From JBHIBD01 sp046758865 (GTDB taxonomy: Bacteria; Planctomycetota; Brocadiia; Brocadiales; Bathyanammoxibiaceae), in assembly GCA_046758865.1 (NCBI GenBank), contig JBHIBD010000005.1:1-54776 (forward strand): a stretch of DNA of 54,776 nt. Direction: 5' to 3'. The notes under the pieces were generated by a model. It did not search any database and was not told the origin of the DNA. It worked only from the letters and a program-made list of their open reading frames with translations. Shown in pieces: positions 17,765 to 26,856 of this stretch. The position numbers and the translations under genes were made by a program. Positions within the stretch are counted from its first letter, which is position 1; the number at the start of each line of letters is the position of its first letter.

Positions 17765-18376
17765 GTGATAGAGCTGGTAGTATATGATTCTAAGGGTAAG
17801 GAGGTGGAGAAGCTGGAACTGGAAGAGGCCAGATTTGGCGGTGAGGTACGTAAGGGCCTCCTCAAGGAGGCTGTAATTATGTATGAGGCAAACAAGAGGG
17901 CTGGCACCGCCTCCACCAAGACCAAGGCAGAGGTGAGCGGTACAGGTAGAAAGCCCTGGGCACAAAAACACACGGGTAGGGCCCGGGCGGGCACACTACG
18001 TTCCCCTCTCTTCCGAAAGGGTGGTGTTGTCTTTGGTCCCAAACCTAGGGACTACTCGTACCATATCCCCAAGAAGGCCAGAAAGCAGGCACTTCGTTCC
18101 GCCCTGTTAGGAAAGTTGCTGGACGGAGAAGTAAAGGTGATTGACAAGTTGGAGTTTAGTAAGCCCAGTACGAAGAAGATGGCGGGTTTGCTAAGAACCC
18201 TTGGTATAGAGGGGAGCTGCCTGGTAGTAGCAGAGGACAGTGGCCACGTAATATGGAAGTCTGCTAGAAACATCCCGGGCCTGAAGGTCATGAAGGCCTC
18301 TCAGTTGAATGCCTATGAGATATTGAAGAGCAACAGGCTTCTTATAACTCGCTCTGAGCTTGGGAATATTGGGTAA
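17765..18376 (+). CDS. rplD: Ribosomal protein uL4
   Basis: A 203-residue L4 beginning at GTG 17765. The extended loop that lines the exit tunnel is recognisable (GTGRKPWAQKHTGRARAG, SPLFRKGGVVFGPKPR). In gamma-proteobacteria L4 autoregulates the S10 operon; nothing here shows that for this organism. Confidence 0.95.
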   Translation: MIELVVYDSKGKEVEKLELEEARFGGEVRKGLLKEAVIMYEANKRAGTASTKTKAEVSGTGRKPWAQKHTGRARAGTLRSPLFRKGGVVFGPKPRDYSYHIPKKARKQALRSALLGKLLDGEVKVIDKLEFSKPSTKKMAGLLRTLGIEGSCLVVAEDSGHVIWKSARNIPGLKVMKASQLNAYEILKSNRLLITRSELGNIG

Positions 18377-18382
18377 GAGGCA

Positions 18383-18664
18383 TTGGATATACATAGAATT
18401 ATAAAGAGACCTTTACAGACGGAAAAAAGTGTTACTGACAGAGACAAGAACAATTCCTACCACTTTGAGGTGGATAAGAGGGCAAATAAGATACAAATAA
18501 AGCAGGCGGTGGAGACGCTTTTTAACGTAAGGGTTCGAGGCGTAAAGACCTTGCAGAAGCGAAGCAAGCCCAAGAGGACAAGATTTGGACCGGTGAAGAT
18601 TCATGCCTGGAAGAAGGCCGTGGTAACCCTGGAGGAAGGGGACACGATAGACTTGGGATATTAG
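18383..18664 (+). CDS. rplW: Ribosomal protein uL23
   Basis: A 93-residue L23 at the tunnel exit, starting at TTG 18383 with AAGAGG just upstream. Family core: IIKRPLQTEKSV, YHFEVDKRANKIQIKQAVE, VRVRGVKTL. The TTG start is rare but no in-frame ATG would keep the conserved N-terminus. Confidence 0.94.
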   Translation: MDIHRIIKRPLQTEKSVTDRDKNNSYHFEVDKRANKIQIKQAVETLFNVRVRGVKTLQKRSKPKRTRFGPVKIHAWKKAVVTLEEGDTIDLGY

Positions 18665-18673
18665 CGAGGGAAT

Positions 18674-19495
18674 ATGAGAAAGTACAAACCTACATCTCCG
18701 GGTAGACGCTTTGGCAGCGTCGTAGATTTTTCTGAGATAACCTCTCAAGAGCCCGAGAAAACCCTGTTGGAGCCGCTTCCTAAGACAGGTGGCAGGAATA
18801 ATCGGGGTAAGATGACTGCCAGGCATATGGGCGGTGGGGCAAAGAGGAAGTACAGAAAGATCGACTTTAAGAGAGACAAGGACAACATCCCCGCAAAGGT
18901 GGCCTCCATCGAATACGACCCCAATAGGTCTGCCAGGATAGCGCTCCTCAACTACAGGGATGGTGAGAAGAGGTACATCCTGGCACCAGAAGGGCTGAAG
19001 GTGGGGGATGTTGTTGTCTCTGGAGAAAAGGTCGAGCCAAAGGTAGGAAACGCCATGCCACTCAAGAATATTCCCTTAGGAATGGACATACACAACGTTG
19101 AGCTTGAGATAGGTCGTGGTGGGCGGCTATCAAGGTCCGCAGGTAGCATGACTCGACTCCTAGCCAAAGAAGGTGGGTACGCCCATTTGACCTTACCATC
19201 TGGTGAGATACGCAAGGCACATGAGAACTGTAGGGCGACCCTGGGACAGATAGGAAATCCCGACCATGTTAACGTGACATTTGGTAAGGCTGGCAGGAGA
19301 CGACACATGGGTATAAGGCCCCGTGTCCGAGGTGTCGCCATGAACCCCGTGGCCCATCCAATGGGCGGAGGCGAGGGAAGGGCACACGGTGGCCGACCAC
19401 CTTGCTCCCCTACCGGCGTACTGGCCAAGGGGGGCAAGACTAGAAAGAAAAAGGCCATAAGCAATAAGTATATAGTCCGCAGAAGGCAAAAATGA
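18674..19495 (+). CDS. rplB: Ribosomal protein uL2
   Basis: A 273-residue L2 with the conserved GRNNRGKMTARHMGGGAKR, PLGMDIHNVE and C-terminal HPMGGGEGRAHGGR segments; the latter contains the histidine near the peptidyl-transferase centre. Length and motifs are standard. Confidence 0.97.
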   Translation: MRKYKPTSPGRRFGSVVDFSEITSQEPEKTLLEPLPKTGGRNNRGKMTARHMGGGAKRKYRKIDFKRDKDNIPAKVASIEYDPNRSARIALLNYRDGEKRYILAPEGLKVGDVVVSGEKVEPKVGNAMPLKNIPLGMDIHNVELEIGRGGRLSRSAGSMTRLLAKEGGYAHLTLPSGEIRKAHENCRATLGQIGNPDHVNVTFGKAGRRRHMGIRPRVRGVAMNPVAHPMGGGEGRAHGGRPPCSPTGVLAKGGKTRKKKAISNKYIVRRRQK

Positions 19496-19508
19496 GGTGT
19501 TGGTGTAA

Positions 19509-19799
19509 ATGAGCCGCTCGATAAAAAAAGGACCATATGTAGACGAAAAGCTCTTAAAGAAGGTGACAAAACAGAAGGGGTCTAGCCAGAAGGAACCTAT
19601 AAAGACATGGGCCAGGGCGTGTACCATTATTCCCGAATTTGTGGGTCATACCTTTCTTATCCACAATGGCAAGATATTTCATAAACTTTTTGTTACAGAG
19701 GACATGGTTGGACATAGGCTTGGTGAGTTTGCCCCCACCCGCCTCTTCAGGGGCCATGGTGGTGTGAAGAAGAAAGGGATAAAAATTCCGGGCGGTTAA
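19509..19799 (+). CDS. rpsS: Ribosomal protein uS19
   Basis: A 96-residue S19 with SRSIKKGPYVDEKLLKKV, IKTWARACTIIPEFVGHT and GHRLGEFAPTRLFRGHGG. Standard place between rplB and rplV; the next start is 2 nt away. Confidence 0.96.
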   Translation: MSRSIKKGPYVDEKLLKKVTKQKGSSQKEPIKTWARACTIIPEFVGHTFLIHNGKIFHKLFVTEDMVGHRLGEFAPTRLFRGHGGVKKKGIKIPGG

Positions 19800-19801
19800 C
19801 A

Positions 19802-20143
19802 ATGAGGGTAAAGGCCGTTTATAAATACGCAAAGATATCTCCACGGAAGGCAAGACTAGTAGCAGACCTTATTAAGGGCAGACCAGTGAATGATGCCCTG
19901 GAGATTCTCCGCTTCACCCGCAAGAGGGCTGCATACATGATAGATAAGACACTGAGGTCAGCACTGGCTAATGCGGAGGAGAGTATGGAAGTGGATCTAG
20001 ATACCCTTCTGGTGAGCGAGGCAAGGGTGGATGGTGGACCCATACGCAAGTGGCACTGGGCTAGACCTAGAGGCATGTGGGCACCGCTGAAGAAACGAAC
20101 CAGTCATATTACGGTGGTTCTTTCAGACGAAGGCAAACCGTAG
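19802..20143 (+). CDS. rplV: Ribosomal protein uL22
   Basis: A 113-residue L22 with YAKISPRKARLVADLIKG at the start and the beta-hairpin region (KWHWARPRGMWAPLKKRTSHI) that lines the exit tunnel. It begins 2 nt after rpsS. Confidence 0.95.
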   Translation: MRVKAVYKYAKISPRKARLVADLIKGRPVNDALEILRFTRKRAAYMIDKTLRSALANAEESMEVDLDTLLVSEARVDGGPIRKWHWARPRGMWAPLKKRTSHITVVLSDEGKP

Positions 20144-20157
20144 AGAGAGGAGGCATT

Positions 20158-20832
20158 ATGGGCCAAAAGGTCCATCCAAGAGGACTGAGGATAGGCATAA
20201 CCGAGGACTGGCGTTCCAACTGGTACGCCAATAAGAAGGAATTTGGTTCGCTTCTGGTCGAAGACCAAAAGATCCGCAAACACATCAAGAAGAGCTATCA
20301 CTTTGCCGCCATACCTGTTGTACAAATAGAGAGGACTAGAGAAGAGGCAAGGGTTACCCTTCACACGGCCCGTCCCGGGCTCATTATTGGGCGTAAGGGT
20401 GCGGGCATAGACAAGCTGACGGATGAACTGGAGAGTCTAACCGGGCGTCAGATAACAGTAAAGATAAAGGAAGTGAATAAGCCAGAGTTGGATGCCCAAC
20501 TTGTTGCAGAGTCAGTGGCTGAACAATTGGAGAGGCGGGCTGCCTTCCGCAGGGTCATGAGGAAGGCGATGGACGTGACCAGGTCTGCGGGAGCAGAGGG
20601 GTTTAGGGTGCAGGTAGCAGGAAGGCTGGCGGGGACAGAAATAGCCAGAACGGAGTCCATTAGCACAGGAAAAATTCCACTCCACACCTTAAGGGCGAAT
20701 ATTGATTATGGGTTTCATGAGGCCGTTACTACCTATGGGACCATAGGTGTAAAGATTTGGATATATAAAGGGGTCTTTGCCCCAGGGGAGAAACGTCGCT
20801 ATGCGATTGATGCCAAAGAGGGTAAAGTTTAG
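20158..20832 (+). CDS. rpsC: Ribosomal protein uS3
   Basis: A 224-residue S3. ATG 20158 has GAGAGGAGG directly upstream and yields the standard MGQKVHPRGLRIGI start. The KH domain (ARPGLIIGRKGAGIDKL) and the C-terminal S3 domain (VAGRLAGTEIARTESISTG) are clear. Its last 32 nt overlap rplP. Confidence 0.96.
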   Translation: MGQKVHPRGLRIGITEDWRSNWYANKKEFGSLLVEDQKIRKHIKKSYHFAAIPVVQIERTREEARVTLHTARPGLIIGRKGAGIDKLTDELESLTGRQITVKIKEVNKPELDAQLVAESVAEQLERRAAFRRVMRKAMDVTRSAGAEGFRVQVAGRLAGTEIARTESISTGKIPLHTLRANIDYGFHEAVTTYGTIGVKIWIYKGVFAPGEKRRYAIDAKEGKV

Positions 20833-21214
20833 GAAAACCCAGCGTAGGCGCATCAAGGGTAATGCCACGAGAGGGCACACTGTAGCCTTTGGGGAGTATG
20901 GACTCCAGTGCACGGAGCCCGGGTGGATCACTGCCCAGCAGCTAGAGGCTGGCAGGGTTGCCGTAACCCATTTTCTGGCTAGAGAGGGGAAGCTGACCAT
21001 TAGGGTTTTTCCACAGAAATCTGTTAGTTCAAAGCCTATAGAGACCCGTATGGGAAAGGGCAAGGGAGAGCCTGAATTCTGGGTCGCTGTAGTAAAACCC
21101 GGTACCATACTTTACGAGATTGCAGGTGTTCCCGAGCCTATGGCAAGACAGGCCTTTAACCGTGTGGCCCATAAGCTCCCGGTGAAGGTCAGAATGGTGG
21201 GTAGGAGGGTCTAG
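20801..21214 (+). CDS. rplP: Ribosomal protein uL16
   Basis: A 137-residue L16, the usual length, from ATG 20801 (MRLMPKRVKFRKTQRR); ATG 20810 is an alternative 3 codons later. Either start overlaps the end of rpsC, suggesting translational coupling. Core GEYGLQCTEPGWITAQQLEA and GKGKGEPEFWVAVVKPG are present. Confidence 0.93.
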   Translation: MRLMPKRVKFRKTQRRRIKGNATRGHTVAFGEYGLQCTEPGWITAQQLEAGRVAVTHFLAREGKLTIRVFPQKSVSSKPIETRMGKGKGEPEFWVAVVKPGTILYEIAGVPEPMARQAFNRVAHKLPVKVRMVGRRV

Positions 21215-21216
21215 TG

Positions 21217-21441
21217 ATGAAACCTGCAGAGATTAGGGCCAAATCACGCGAAGAGATTATAGAGGAATTAAAGGGCTGTGAGAGGGAGTTGTTAAACCTA
21301 AGGATCCAGTGGCAGACAGGAGAATTGAAGAACTCTGCACAGTACATCAAGACTAGAAGAGACATAGCAAGGATAAAGACGGTGCTCAAGGAGTTGGAGC
21401 TGGGAATCAACAAGGAACTATATTCCACGGAAACCAAGTAA
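21217..21441 (+). CDS. rpmC: Ribosomal protein uL29
   Basis: A 74-residue two-helix L29 (MKPAEIRAKSREEI; LLNLRIQWQTGELKN). TAGGAGGG lies 7-8 nt before ATG 21217; a GTG at 21214 overlapping the rplP stop would add one Met. Start chosen on ribosome-site spacing. Confidence 0.93.
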   Translation: MKPAEIRAKSREEIIEELKGCERELLNLRIQWQTGELKNSAQYIKTRRDIARIKTVLKELELGINKELYSTETK

Positions 21442-21443
21442 CG

Positions 21444-21701
21444 ATGGAAAAAAAGGGCCGCGGGAAGCGAGTAATAGGTATAGTCAGTAGCAACAAGATG
21501 AATAAAACCATTGTTGTAAGAGTGGAAAAGTCAACAAAACACCCTCGTTATGGTAAGTATGTTAAGAGTATTACTGTTTATAAAACCCATGATGAGGAGA
21601 ACAAGGCAAAGGTGGGTGACAAGGTAGAGATTATGGAGACAAGACCCCTTAGCAAGACCAAATGTTGGCGGCTGGTGCGGGTGTTGGGGGAGACGGCCTA
21701 G
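21444..21701 (+). CDS. rpsQ: Ribosomal protein uS17
   Basis: An 85-residue OB-fold protein with KRVIGIVSSNKMNKTIVVRV, HPRYGKYVKSITVYKTHDE and METRPLSKTKCWRLVRVL, all standard S17 landmarks. Two nt after rpmC and one nt before rplN. Confidence 0.96.
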   Translation: MEKKGRGKRVIGIVSSNKMNKTIVVRVEKSTKHPRYGKYVKSITVYKTHDEENKAKVGDKVEIMETRPLSKTKCWRLVRVLGETA

Positions 21702-21702
21702 G

Positions 21703-22071
21703 ATGATAATGGAATATACAAAGTTAGATGTTGCTGATAACACAGGCGCCAAGAAGGTTATGTGCATAAAGGTGCTGGGCGGCTCCACCAGGAAGTATGC
21801 CAGAATCGGTGATATTATAGTGGCCTCTGTGAAGAAGGCCATGCCCGGTGGGGAGGTAAAGAAGGGAGAGGTAGTAAAGGGCGTGGTAGTGCGGACGAAG
21901 CAGAACATCGGTAGGGAAGATGGTTCCTATTTACGGTTTGATAAGAATGCTGTCGTGATTATTGACAACGATGGTAATCCCAGGGGCACCAGAATCTTTG
22001 GTGCGGTTGCAAGGGAGTTGAGGCAAAAGAATTTTATGAAGATATTGTCCCTGGCCCCAGAGGTCGTATAG
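21703..22071 (+). CDS. rplN: Ribosomal protein uL14
   Basis: A 122-residue L14, the exact family length, with LDVADNTGAKKVMCIKVLGG at the start and the PRGTRIFGAVARELR end. It binds 23S rRNA near the subunit interface. Confidence 0.97.
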   Translation: MIMEYTKLDVADNTGAKKVMCIKVLGGSTRKYARIGDIIVASVKKAMPGGEVKKGEVVKGVVVRTKQNIGREDGSYLRFDKNAVVIIDNDGNPRGTRIFGAVARELRQKNFMKILSLAPEVV

Positions 22072-22085
22072 AAAAGAGATAGAGG

Positions 22086-22427
22086 ATGCATGTCGTAAAG
22101 GATGATTTGGTAGAAATAATAGCGGGGGACGAAGCAGGCAAGACCGGAAAGGTCCTGATGATCCTTCCCAGGAATGGGAGGGTATTGGTAGAAGGGGTTA
22201 ATTACGTCTTCAAGCACGTTCGTCCCAGTCAGAAGAACCCGAAGGGCGGAAGGGTGCAGAAAGAGGCCCCTATAGCCGTGTCTAACGTGCTGGTAGTGTG
22301 TACTAATAAAAATTGTGTAAAGTACAACAGGGGCGTAAGGACTCGCGTCAAGCAGGGAGAGGGGAAGTCAAAGGTAAGGGTGTGTTACAAGTGTGGACAT
22401 GCAATAACCGCAGCGACCGAGGGATAA
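22086..22427 (+). CDS. rplX: Ribosomal protein uL24
   Basis: A 113-residue protein: KOW domain (KDDLVEIIAGDEAGKTGKVL) and the VEGVNYVFKHVRPSQKNPKGG segment. The C-terminal zinc-ribbon-like part has CTNKNC (spacing x4 in place of the common x2) and CYKCGH, so metal binding is likely but with altered spacing. Confidence 0.95.
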   Translation: MHVVKDDLVEIIAGDEAGKTGKVLMILPRNGRVLVEGVNYVFKHVRPSQKNPKGGRVQKEAPIAVSNVLVVCTNKNCVKYNRGVRTRVKQGEGKSKVRVCYKCGHAITAATEG

Positions 22428-22430
22428 GGG

Positions 22431-22970
22431 GTGGCCAGGTTACTAGCACTCTACAAGGATAAGGTTGTTCCTGAGATGACGGAGAAGTTTGGCTATAAGA
22501 ATGCCCTGGCAGTACCCAGGATTATCAAGATAGTGGTAAACATGGGAGTTGGCAAGGCCCTGGAAAACAAGAAGTATCTCGAAGACGCCCAGAAACAACT
22601 GGGTCTGATTACAGGACAGAGGCCCGTAATTACCAGGGCCAGAAAGTCTATAGCAGGATTTAAGCTTAGGAAGGGAAGCCCTGTTGGATGCAAGGTCACC
22701 TTAAGAGGCGTGAGGATGTACGAGTTTCTTGATAGACTTGTTAACATAACCCTCCCCAGAATAAAGGATTTCAGGGGACTGTCCTCCAAGGGCTTCGACC
22801 AGAGGGGAAATTATACCCTAGGTATACATGAGCAGTTGGTCTTTCCAGAAATAAACCCAGATGAAGTAGAGTTCGTTCAGGGCATGGATATAACTATAGT
22901 CATAAGTAGCAAGAAAAAAGATAGGTGCAAGGAATTACTTCGTCTACTAGGCACACCGTTCAGGGATTAG
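22431..22970 (+). CDS. rplE: Ribosomal protein uL5
   Basis: A 179-residue L5 that binds 5S rRNA, starting at GTG 22431. Landmarks: VPRIIKIVVNMGVGKA, GCKVTLRGVRMYEFLDRL, FRGLSSKGFDQRGNYTLG. Start codon is GTG with AAGGGG just ahead. Confidence 0.96.
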   Translation: MARLLALYKDKVVPEMTEKFGYKNALAVPRIIKIVVNMGVGKALENKKYLEDAQKQLGLITGQRPVITRARKSIAGFKLRKGSPVGCKVTLRGVRMYEFLDRLVNITLPRIKDFRGLSSKGFDQRGNYTLGIHEQLVFPEINPDEVEFVQGMDITIVISSKKKDRCKELLRLLGTPFRD

Positions 22971-22973
22971 AAC

Positions 22974-23159
22974 ATGACTCGAAAGGCTCTACTAGAGAAA
23001 GTAAAAAGAGAACCAAAGTATAAAACCCGCAAGTATAACCGTTGCAAACTTTGCGGTAGGCAAAGGGCATATTACCGCAAGTTCCAGATATGCAGGATTT
23101 GCTTCAGGAACCTGGCCTCCAAGGGGGAGATACCGGGAGTCAGAAAGGCAAGCTGGTAG
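22974..23159 (+). CDS. rpsN: Ribosomal protein uS14, zinc-binding form
   Basis: A 61-residue short S14 (type Z) with two CxxC pairs, CKLC and CRIC. Ends GEIPGVRKASW, as in the family. It lies 3 nt after rplE. Confidence 0.96.
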   Translation: MTRKALLEKVKREPKYKTRKYNRCKLCGRQRAYYRKFQICRICFRNLASKGEIPGVRKASW

Positions 23160-23176
23160 GAGAAGCACCGGTGACC

Positions 23177-23569
23177 ATGACGGACCCGATTGCAGATATG
23201 TTGACCCGCATTAGAAACGCAAACATGAGGGCAAAAGAGAGCGTGGACATACCCCGCTCGAATACAAAGCTTGAGATTGCGAGGGTCCTTAAAAACGAGG
23301 GATTTATAAAGGACTATAAGGAGATAGAGGACGCCTGGCAGGGTGTTATCAGAGTCTACCTCAAATACGGCCATCAGAAAGAAAGGGTTATACATCAGTT
23401 GAAACGGGAGAGTCAACCAGGACGAAGGCTGTACAAGAAAGTAGACGATTTAGGAAAGGTAATGGGAGGGATAGGTATTGCCGTTGTATCCACCTCCAGC
23501 GGTATTATGAGTGACAAGGAGTGTCGTAAGGCCAAGGTGGGTGGAGAAGTCATATGCACGGTCTGGTAG
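23177..23569 (+). CDS. rpsH: Ribosomal protein uS8
   Basis: A 130-residue S8 from ATG 23177 (MTDPIADMLTRIRNANM), with the C-terminal STSSGIMSDKECRKAKVGGE motif. In-frame codons further upstream lie inside rpsN and would add non-conserved residues. S8 represses spc genes in E. coli; not assessable here. Confidence 0.96.
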   Translation: MTDPIADMLTRIRNANMRAKESVDIPRSNTKLEIARVLKNEGFIKDYKEIEDAWQGVIRVYLKYGHQKERVIHQLKRESQPGRRLYKKVDDLGKVMGGIGIAVVSTSSGIMSDKECRKAKVGGEVICTVW

Positions 23570-23582
23570 GAGAGTAGGTGTT

Positions 23583-24146
23583 ATGTCTCGCATGGGAATA
23601 TTACCTGTAGCTGTCCCCCAAGGGGTGGACGTTAGCATATCAGACCAACAGACCGTGAGGCTAAAGGGCCCTAAGGGGCAGTTGTCACAGACTATTCCCC
23701 CCGCAGTGGCGGCGGAGTACGATTCCAAGACCCGGCTCATCCATCTGAAGGTCTCTTCTGAGGCTCCGAGACAAAAGGCCTTTCAGGGCCTTTCAAGGAC
23801 CTTAGTGGCCAACGCCGTAGAAGGCGTGACAAAGGGCTTCTCGAAGGAGATGGAGATAGTAGGACTGGGTTACAACGTGAAGCTGCAGGGGAAGGATTTG
23901 GTGCTGGCATTGGGTTATAGTACGCCGATCCAACTTAAGATTCCCGAAGGGATAACGGTGCAGGTCACACAACCCACGAATCCAGCAAGGCTTACGATAA
24001 CCGGTGTGGACAAACAGTTAGTGGGTCAGTTTGCCGCCTCGGTACGGAGTTTGAGGCCTGTGGAGCCCTATAAGGGTAAGGGCATAAAGTATAAGGGTGA
24101 GACTGTGCGCAGGAAGGCCGGTAAGGCCTTTGGTGGGCAACAGTAG
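23583..24146 (+). CDS. rplF: Ribosomal protein uL6
   Basis: A 187-residue two-domain L6 from ATG 23583 (MSRMGILPVAVPQGV). Conserved: VKGPKGQL-like LKGPKGQLSQ, GVTKGFSKEMEIVGLGY, and the end RPVEPYKGKGIKYKGE. Confidence 0.95.
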   Translation: MSRMGILPVAVPQGVDVSISDQQTVRLKGPKGQLSQTIPPAVAAEYDSKTRLIHLKVSSEAPRQKAFQGLSRTLVANAVEGVTKGFSKEMEIVGLGYNVKLQGKDLVLALGYSTPIQLKIPEGITVQVTQPTNPARLTITGVDKQLVGQFAASVRSLRPVEPYKGKGIKYKGETVRRKAGKAFGGQQ

Positions 24147-24164
24147 AGGAGGTTCTTAGCCAGC

Positions 24165-24533
24165 GTGGACCCACAGAAGGAAAAATGGAAGAAAAGGCAC
24201 AGAAGACATCTCCGGGTGCGGCTAAATGTGTCTGGGACCAAAGACCGACCGCGGCTCTCTGTGTACAGAAGTCTTAAGAATATATACTGTCAGTTAATAG
24301 ATGATGGTGAGGGTAAGACCCTGGCATCTGCCTCCACCCTCTCGCCTGATATTAAGCAGAAGCTTCCCAGTGGTGGGAACAAAAAGGCGGCAGAACTGGT
24401 GGGGCAAAAGATTGCGAGTGAGGCAAAGAAAATAGGCATCAGCAAGGTAGTCTTTGATAGGAATTGCTATAAGTTTCACGGAAGGGTAAAGACCTTGGCT
24501 GATGCGGCTAGAAAAGCAGACCTGAAATTCTAG
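24165..24533 (+). CDS. rplR: Ribosomal protein uL18
   Basis: A 122-residue 5S-rRNA-binding L18 starting at GTG 24165. Core: GTKDRPRLSVYRSLKNIYCQLID, and VVFDRNCYKFHGRVKTLADAAR. AGAGGAGG lies about 10 nt earlier. Confidence 0.95.
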   Translation: MDPQKEKWKKRHRRHLRVRLNVSGTKDRPRLSVYRSLKNIYCQLIDDGEGKTLASASTLSPDIKQKLPSGGNKKAAELVGQKIASEAKKIGISKVVFDRNCYKFHGRVKTLADAARKADLKF

Positions 24534-24545
24534 AGAGGTGAAGAC

Positions 24546-25034
24546 TTGGCAGAGCCACAGAAGGAGGTAGGAGTCCTAGAGGATACAGTAGTTACCATCA
24601 ACCGCTGCACTGCAGTGACCAAGGGTGGTAAAAGTCTAAGCTTTAGTGCCTTGGTAGTGGTTGGAGACAGGCAGGGGAATGTGGGTTTTGGCTTTGGTAA
24701 GGCAAGGGAGGTACCCAGCGCAGTGTCCAAGGCCACAAAGGACGCCAAAAGGGGATTAGCGCGCGTTGCATTAAAGGGCGATACCATCCCATATGAGGTC
24801 TGGGGCCGATATGGTGCTGCCCGTGTATTTTTAAAGCCTGCTGCCCCGGGTACGGGGATAAAGGCAGGTGCAGCCGTGCGGGCGGTTGTAGAGCTGGCAG
24901 GGATAAGAAATATCCTCACGAAATGTTACGGTTCAAGGAATCCTTTAAACATTGTGAAGGCCACTATGGAAGGTCTAAAGTCTTTAAGGGATCCACGGTA
25001 TGTAGCCCGGCTCAGGGGGGTTGACCTGGAATGA
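24546..25034 (+). CDS. rpsE: Ribosomal protein uS5
   Basis: A 162-residue S5 starting at TTG 24546 (GAGAGGTGAAGAC ahead). It has the double-stranded-RNA-binding domain (GGKSLSFSALVVVGDRQGNVG) and FGKAREVPSAVSKA. Its stop overlaps the rplO start (ATGA); no rpmD (L30) lies between them. Confidence 0.94.
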   Translation: MAEPQKEVGVLEDTVVTINRCTAVTKGGKSLSFSALVVVGDRQGNVGFGFGKAREVPSAVSKATKDAKRGLARVALKGDTIPYEVWGRYGAARVFLKPAAPGTGIKAGAAVRAVVELAGIRNILTKCYGSRNPLNIVKATMEGLKSLRDPRYVARLRGVDLE

Positions 25035-25477
25035 ATCTCAAGGATGTTAAGACATATGGTGCACCGAGGCGGCGGAAAAAGCGCCTGGGGTGCGGTCCGG
25101 GGTCCGGCCACGGAAAGACATGCGGTAGGGGCGCAAAGGGTGCTGGGGCTCGTTCAGGGACTGAGACGGGGCTTTACTTTGAAGGCGGGCAGATGCCTAT
25201 GGTGCGTCGCATACCGAAGAGGGGCTTTACAAATATCTTTAAAAGGAGTTTTAGCATCGTAAACGTGGGGCAGATTAATTCCCTGGAGGGAAGAGACGTT
25301 ATTGACCTTAAAACCCTCCAAGACTCTGGGCTTGTGAGAAGGGAGTTCGGGGCCGGGGTAAAGGTCTTGGGAAACGGTGAGCTCAAGAGGCCTGTCAAGG
25401 TCTTTGCCCATAGGTTTAGTAAAAATGCTGTTGAGAAGATAACTGCCGCAGGTGGAGAGGCAAAGATAATAGAGTGA
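25031..25477 (+). CDS. rplO: Ribosomal protein uL15
   Basis: A 148-residue L15 with RRRKKRLGCGPGSGHGKTCG and FEGGQMPMVRRIPKRGFTN. The ATGA overlap with rpsE and the GTGA overlap with secY imply translational coupling on both sides. Confidence 0.95.
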   Translation: MNLKDVKTYGAPRRRKKRLGCGPGSGHGKTCGRGAKGAGARSGTETGLYFEGGQMPMVRRIPKRGFTNIFKRSFSIVNVGQINSLEGRDVIDLKTLQDSGLVRREFGAGVKVLGNGELKRPVKVFAHRFSKNAVEKITAAGGEAKIIE

Positions 25478-26856
25478 TAGAAAAATTACAGAATATATAC
25501 AAGATACCAGAGCTCCGACACAAGATTATGATTACCTTGGGCCTTATTGCCCTGTGCAGGGTAGGAGTCTTTATTCCTATTCCGGGGATTGATACAGATG
25601 TCCTGAAGTCGTATTTTACCCAGTTTACGGGCACGGGTGTAGGTCAACTCCTTGGTTTAGTAGACCTCTTCGCTGGTGGTGCCCTTGCATCAGGGGCCGT
25701 CTTTGGCCTGGGGGTTATGCCCTACATAAGTGCGTCCATAATCTTTCAGCTACTAGTCGGCGTTGTTCCCGCCCTCGAGCGTCTGCACAAGGAAGGGGAG
25801 GCGGGAAGAAAGAAAATAAACCAATATACGAGGATGGCTACTGTAGGCCTCTGTATGTTTCAGGCCTTTATCCTTACTCGTACCCTATACACTATAGAGA
25901 TAAGCAACGTACCGGTGGTACCTGTGTATCTCCAGGGCCTGGGCTTTCAACTCATGGCCGCGCTGCTACTTACCACGGGGACCATGTTTCTGATGTGGAT
26001 AGGAGAGCAGATAGACGAACACGGGATAGGGAGCGGCATTTCTATAGTAATAATGGTAGGTATTGTAGACCGCCTACCTTGGGCGTTTTCCCAGGTTATC
26101 TCGAATTTCACCTTCTCGGTTGCTCCGGCCGAACACCAGATAGGCATCTTTAAACTGCTGTTATTGATTGGTTCCTTCGTGGCGATAGTGGCCGGTGTAG
26201 TATACATTACGCAGGGTCAAAGGCGCATCCCCGTCCAGCAGGCAAAACATACCCGTGGGCGGAAGGTGTATGGTGGGCAGAAGCACTTCCTGCCACTTAG
26301 GGTGAACCAGGCGGGAGTTATGCCCATTATCTTTGCACAGTCCCTGCTTATATTTCCTACTGCAATTATCCAGGGGCTGCAGGTAAGGTTTGAACCGGGC
26401 AGTTTTGGCTACTGGCTGACCTCACGGATGACCGAGGCACTTCAGGGAGGAATCGTTTATGTGAGTCTCTATTGTTTTCTCATAGCCTTCTTTTGTTACT
26501 TTTGGACGGCAATACAGTTTAACCCAAAGGAAATGTCCGAGAATATGAAGGACTATGGGAGTTTTATCCCAGGCATCAGGCCCGGCGGGCGGACGTCCGA
26601 GTACCTCGAAAACGTCATGAGCAGAATAACCCTGGCAGGTGCGACATTCCTGGCAATAATTGCACTGCTCCCAATGATAACATCGAGGGGCTTTGAGATA
26701 AGTCGTTCTATTGCTGGATTTTATGGTGGTACAGGGCTCCTGATAGTGGTGGGCGTTGCGCTGGACATGCTCCAGAAGATAGAGGCCCATTTGCTTATGA
26801 GGCATTATAGTGGACTCCTTGGCGGTTCGGCGAGAATAAGGGGCAGGAGAGGATGA
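25474..26856 (+). CDS. secY: Protein translocase subunit SecY
   Basis: A 460-residue channel subunit starting at GTG 25474. About ten membrane segments are visible, the plug region (LVDLFAGGALASGAVFGLG) and the RRIPVQQAK cytoplasmic loop that contacts the ribosome and SecA. Forms the channel with SecE (2.3 kb). Confidence 0.96.
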   Translation: MIEKLQNIYKIPELRHKIMITLGLIALCRVGVFIPIPGIDTDVLKSYFTQFTGTGVGQLLGLVDLFAGGALASGAVFGLGVMPYISASIIFQLLVGVVPALERLHKEGEAGRKKINQYTRMATVGLCMFQAFILTRTLYTIEISNVPVVPVYLQGLGFQLMAALLLTTGTMFLMWIGEQIDEHGIGSGISIVIMVGIVDRLPWAFSQVISNFTFSVAPAEHQIGIFKLLLLIGSFVAIVAGVVYITQGQRRIPVQQAKHTRGRKVYGGQKHFLPLRVNQAGVMPIIFAQSLLIFPTAIIQGLQVRFEPGSFGYWLTSRMTEALQGGIVYVSLYCFLIAFFCYFWTAIQFNPKEMSENMKDYGSFIPGIRPGGRTSEYLENVMSRITLAGATFLAIIALLPMITSRGFEISRSIAGFYGGTGLLIVVGVALDMLQKIEAHLLMRHYSGLLGGSARIRGRRG

